From: Methanobacterium sp.
GTDB lineage: Archaea; Methanobacteriota; Methanobacteria; Methanobacteriales; Methanobacteriaceae
Direction: 5' to 3'
Length of the DNA: 45,500 nucleotides
NCBI GenBank assembly: GCA_019084405.1
Contig: JAHRFX010000020.1
Location: 1 to 45,500, forward strand
Part shown: piece after piece, positions 42,981 through 45,500 of the stretch
How the letters are laid out: every line of letters starts with the position of its first letter
Numbering within the stretch: the stretch's first letter is position 1
Program-made: the position numbers and the translations under genes
The notes under the pieces: generated by a model
What the model saw: the letters and a program-made list of their open reading frames with translations, nothing else
Databases searched by the model: none
Told to the model about the DNA's origin: nothing

Positions 42981-45302
42981 TTAATTCCTACCAAAAATTA
43001 TATCTTCAATTAGCTTCCTTTCACCCATATTTTCCATGATGAAGGAGTGCCAGACCAGATTATAACCAATCCATATTATTCTTCCTTTCCCCACTTTCTG
43101 AATACCGATTAAAGTCTTACCATCAGCTGTGACTAAATTTTCTATTTTATTCCCACCAAATGGTTCATAATTGGCACCATACCATGTATTTCCATCTTCT
43201 GATTCAAATGGAGATAGAATTAGTTCTTGGTTTCTAATTTTAGGATTTATTTCTATTAATGGATTGGTACGCATAGCTCTCCTAGTTATATGTGTATCTA
43301 AAAATATGGTGTTATCTAAATTGTAGGTGATACCATTTAAGTTACCGGAAGTATCTATGATTACAGTTCCTCCAGAATTTAAATAGTCTCTAATTAATTG
43401 TTCAGCATCTTTTTGGTTATGCCATCTGAAATTATAAATTAGAACCGCTTCATAGTTTTTAATATCTTCCAGCGTATAATCATCAATATAAAGTGATTCA
43501 TTTCGATAAACAAAAGCTTTAAAATCTAGAACATCTTCTACGTAATTTTGCCAGTTCTTTCCAATGTAAAGAAAACTAGTCAAATTTTCAGATTTTTCAG
43601 GAATTCTTCGATAAACCGAGATTTTACCTGCTCTTTTTACTTCTTCATATGAAGTCAAGTTCAATTCTGATCGGTAGGTAACATAATAATCTGCAGAATA
43701 TTTATTTAATTCATGCCCAAAAGACCTCTTGTCCTTGAAAATTGGCATGGTTTTAACATTCATTTGAAGATACCAACTAGCATATGGCCAGAAGTCGGAA
43801 TAAATGAGTTTACTACTGTAATCAGGATCATTTTTTATTATCCATTCACTCAGGGCCTTCGTTTCATTAGCAGTAGCTTGATCTTCTAATAATATAGGAT
43901 CATCAGGAATGGCATTTAAAGTGGATATAATTGATAAAAATATTGTGAGTATCAAAAAAAAAGTTATAATCGTGGAAGTCAAATTAAGCCCCCTAAATTC
44001 AACTTTTAATTTATTTACAATCTCATTTAGACCTAAAATCACAAAGTAAGTAAATGAAGGGAACATGGTTACAAAATATCTATCCACCTTCACCGCAAAA
44101 GTGCTGTGGAATATGAAATAGGTCATAAACCAGGCCAAAAAAAGAAGATCCATTTCAATCTTTTTACCACTGATATCTTTTAAAAGAGTAAATGCCACAT
44201 AACTCAATAATAAAAAGACCAGTTCACTGGCCATATAGGATATGCAATTAAAAGTTGCAATAAATATTAATAAAAATATTATAAAAAAGATTAATTTGAT
44301 TTTAGTACCTGTTCTTTCTATTTCCAGAATTTTAGAGACCTTACCTTTAACTCTGTTTCTCATTAATTTTTCTCGAATTAAATCATAAACATAGATGCTT
44401 ATACCTACTAAAAGTAAAGTAATAATTAAGTAAACAATTAGGGAGCTATATTCCCCCTGGCTGGCAATATAGGAAGGTAAATTAGTCAAATAGTATAAAG
44501 GACTTGGTTCAAAGGCAATGGATTCTGCACCCGAAGATTCAGAACCTGAAAAAAAATTCAAAAAGGGAGCAATAGGATCCCCAATGTTTTGATAATTATA
44601 AACTAGAAAAGGCAGCAAAACCAGAAAAGCTGTAATTATTCCCCCTATCATCTTTTTAAAATGAGATAAGTATTTTCTACTTATTACAATATACAAAATC
44701 ATAGGAAAAAGAATCAAACCCGCAGTATACCTGGTTAAAAAGGCCATCATAGCTACTGGAAAGGCCAGATAATAAAACCAGGGACTTTTTTCCACAGATA
44801 GAACTAAAAAGTACAATGCCCAGATGGAAAGTGACACACTGGCCAGATCGGTATAACCTACTCCCAGCCAGGATAAGACCACCGGTGAAGATGCAAATAA
44901 TAATGCCCCGGCAAAGCTCTGGATACTATCAAACCTTTGTTTTAAAAAGAGATATAAGCCTATTACTCCCAGAACAAAAAATCCTCCATCCACATAGAAA
45001 ATAGTTGATTCATGGATATTCCCTGATCGGAAGAAAAACGAGGTGATAAATGACATGAAAGGTGGTCGATCAAACTCGGCATATCCTATGCCCCTACCTG
45101 CAAACTCCAGTGCATTGGCCAAAAAGGCATAAGTATCCCATCCAGGACCCATAATTATCTGGATTTGAACTCTCTGGTAGGCAATCCAGCTAACTATCAA
45201 AGTCAATATAACCAGTAAAATACCAGGAACTATGTATTTTTTGAAAATAATGCCTGAATCCTTTTTTCCCTTTGAATTTACTGATTCATTTTTATTATTC
45301 AA
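42981..45302 (-). CDS. GT39/ArnT-like membrane glycosyltransferase with a C-terminal soluble domain
   Basis: 773 residues. A cytoplasmic N-tail and first TM are followed by an extracellular loop (MGPGWDTYAFLANALEFAGRG, then FDRPPFMSFITSFFF) like the catalytic loop of ArnT/PMT enzymes that use polyprenyl-phosphate sugars. About 11-12 membrane helices reach residue 470. The last 300 residues are soluble and extracellular, with a Rossmann-like GATase1-type end (AVLIYNFRWHNQKDAEQLIRDYLNSGGTVIIDTSG, KVGKGRIIWIGYNLVWHSF). This tail occurs in surface-glycan proteins and may bind glycan. It is first gene of the minus-strand operon; a 52-bp duplication lies in its leader. Confidence 0.83.
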   Translation of the reverse strand: MNNKNESVNSKGKKDSGIIFKKYIVPGILLVILTLIVSWIAYQRVQIQIIMGPGWDTYAFLANALEFAGRGIGYAEFDRPPFMSFITSFFFRSGNIHESTIFYVDGGFFVLGVIGLYLFLKQRFDSIQSFAGALLFASSPVVLSWLGVGYTDLASVSLSIWALYFLVLSVEKSPWFYYLAFPVAMMAFLTRYTAGLILFPMILYIVISRKYLSHFKKMIGGIITAFLVLLPFLVYNYQNIGDPIAPFLNFFSGSESSGAESIAFEPSPLYYLTNLPSYIASQGEYSSLIVYLIITLLLVGISIYVYDLIREKLMRNRVKGKVSKILEIERTGTKIKLIFFIIFLLIFIATFNCISYMASELVFLLLSYVAFTLLKDISGKKIEMDLLFLAWFMTYFIFHSTFAVKVDRYFVTMFPSFTYFVILGLNEIVNKLKVEFRGLNLTSTIITFFLILTIFLSIISTLNAIPDDPILLEDQATANETKALSEWIIKNDPDYSSKLIYSDFWPYASWYLQMNVKTMPIFKDKRSFGHELNKYSADYYVTYRSELNLTSYEEVKRAGKISVYRRIPEKSENLTSFLYIGKNWQNYVEDVLDFKAFVYRNESLYIDDYTLEDIKNYEAVLIYNFRWHNQKDAEQLIRDYLNSGGTVIIDTSGNLNGITYNLDNTIFLDTHITRRAMRTNPLIEINPKIRNQELILSPFESEDGNTWYGANYEPFGGNKIENLVTADGKTLIGIQKVGKGRIIWIGYNLVWHSFIMENMGERKLIEDIIFGRN

Positions 45303-45375
45303 TCAACCACCATTAAATACCCTGAAAAATCACTGCTTTAAAATTATTATTCAATCAACCACCATCAAATACCCT
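45292..45375. repeat. 32-bp direct repeat, 52-bp period, in the leader of the GT39-like gene
   Basis: Copies at 45292-45323 and 45344-45375 differ by one base. On the minus strand each contains a ribosome-binding-like GGTGGTTGATT; the proximal copy precedes the ATG of 45302. The duplicate copy lies upstream in the leader and would place a second ribosome site before no ORF. Confidence 0.8.
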
Positions 45376-45389
45376 TAAAAGTTTATAAA

Positions 45390-45500
45390 AATATTGTATT
45401 TATCACTATATAAACCATGTTTAGAGATATATGAAATTTGATAAACTATTTTTAATATTTTTCAAACCTTAAAACTCCTTATATATGAAAATACAATATT
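45390..45500. repeat. 12-bp perfect inverted repeat at the window edge
   Basis: AATATTGTATTT at 45390-45401 matches the complement of AAATACAATATT at 45489-45500 exactly. The arms enclose 87 bp of AT-rich sequence that contains ATATATGAAA twice (45429 region and 45481-45490). The right arm reaches the last base, so it may continue outside. It may be a promoter-region operator pair or the end of an element; in AT-rich DNA chance is not excluded. Confidence 0.45.

Overview
The window is a methanogenic archaeal chromosome segment, almost certainly from the order Methanobacteriales and most like Methanobacterium. The evidence is an AT-rich genome with GGAGG/AGGTGAT ribosome binding sites and frequent TTG/GTG starts, an archaeal histone, LonB, archaeal ribosomal proteins (L7Ae, S28e, L24e, S6e, S24e, S27ae), aIF5B and aIF2-gamma, RpoE'/Spt4, F420 enzymes (FprA-type F420H2 oxidase, F420-dependent NADP reductase) and a homotetramer-type tRNA splicing endonuclease. 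The gene order from aroE through argH matches, as far as I recall, the conserved Methanothermobacter/Methanobacterium order.

Layout. 1-2059: very long A-runs, then lonB (minus). 2060-4512: AT-rich spacer, a three-PAS protein (minus) and a decayed transposase with its catalytic centre deleted. 4513-6283: oxygen-defence flavodiiron protein FprA and a small DUF6448-like protein. 6284-7548: a genomic scar holding a tRNA-Ser(UGA)-like gene with a mispaired acceptor 5' strand, a truncated and frameshifted DNA methyltransferase, and a 30-bp direct repeat. 7549-19931: housekeeping genes: aroE, RNA-ligase partner, hisS, hisI, PIN-ATPase-KH protein, TIM-barrel isomerase-like protein, npdG, hxlB, endA, trpS, SpoIIM-like protein, thrC, histone. 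19932-20594: a 660-bp non-coding interval with tandem repeats and strongly structured elements. 20595-29896: a translation/transcription block (L7Ae, S28e, L24e, Ndk, aIF5B, S6e, aIF2-gamma, PIN protein, pyrophosphatase, RpoE', Spt4, dephospho-CoA kinase, S24e, S27ae), then argH. 29958-31363: a frameshifted zinc-ribbon gene, a 46-residue membrane protein and a KH/PP-loop ATPase. 31450-45302: a cell-surface polysaccharide/glycoprotein region.

The surface region has two arms. The plus-strand arm runs archaeosortase, processive GT2, hexapeptide acyltransferase, DPM1-like GT2, two more GT2s and a polysaccharide pyruvyl transferase. The minus-strand arm runs GT39-like membrane transferase, GT4, flippase and a ferredoxin/FrhB-family flavoprotein. 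The arms converge with a 14-bp overlap. From about 36.7 kb onward the DNA looks poorer in G+C and in the CC/GG-rich codons of the housekeeping block, suggesting transfer or rapid turnover. Together the genes would build a lipid-linked or secreted glycan, decorate it (acyl and pyruvate groups), flip it, and possibly anchor surface proteins through the archaeosortase.

The observations most worth checking are: (i) an archaeosortase with an N-terminal secreted beta-domain translationally coupled to a polysaccharide-synthase-like GT2; (ii) the non-coding structured interval before L7Ae; (iii) hisI with no ATG/GTG/TTG start but a well-placed ATT; (iv) one-base losses in short homopolymers that break a conserved PIN gene and a zinc-ribbon gene, which are either real decay or assembly errors; (v) the tRNA-Ser/methyltransferase scar. 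I ran no database search; family assignments come from motif recognition.
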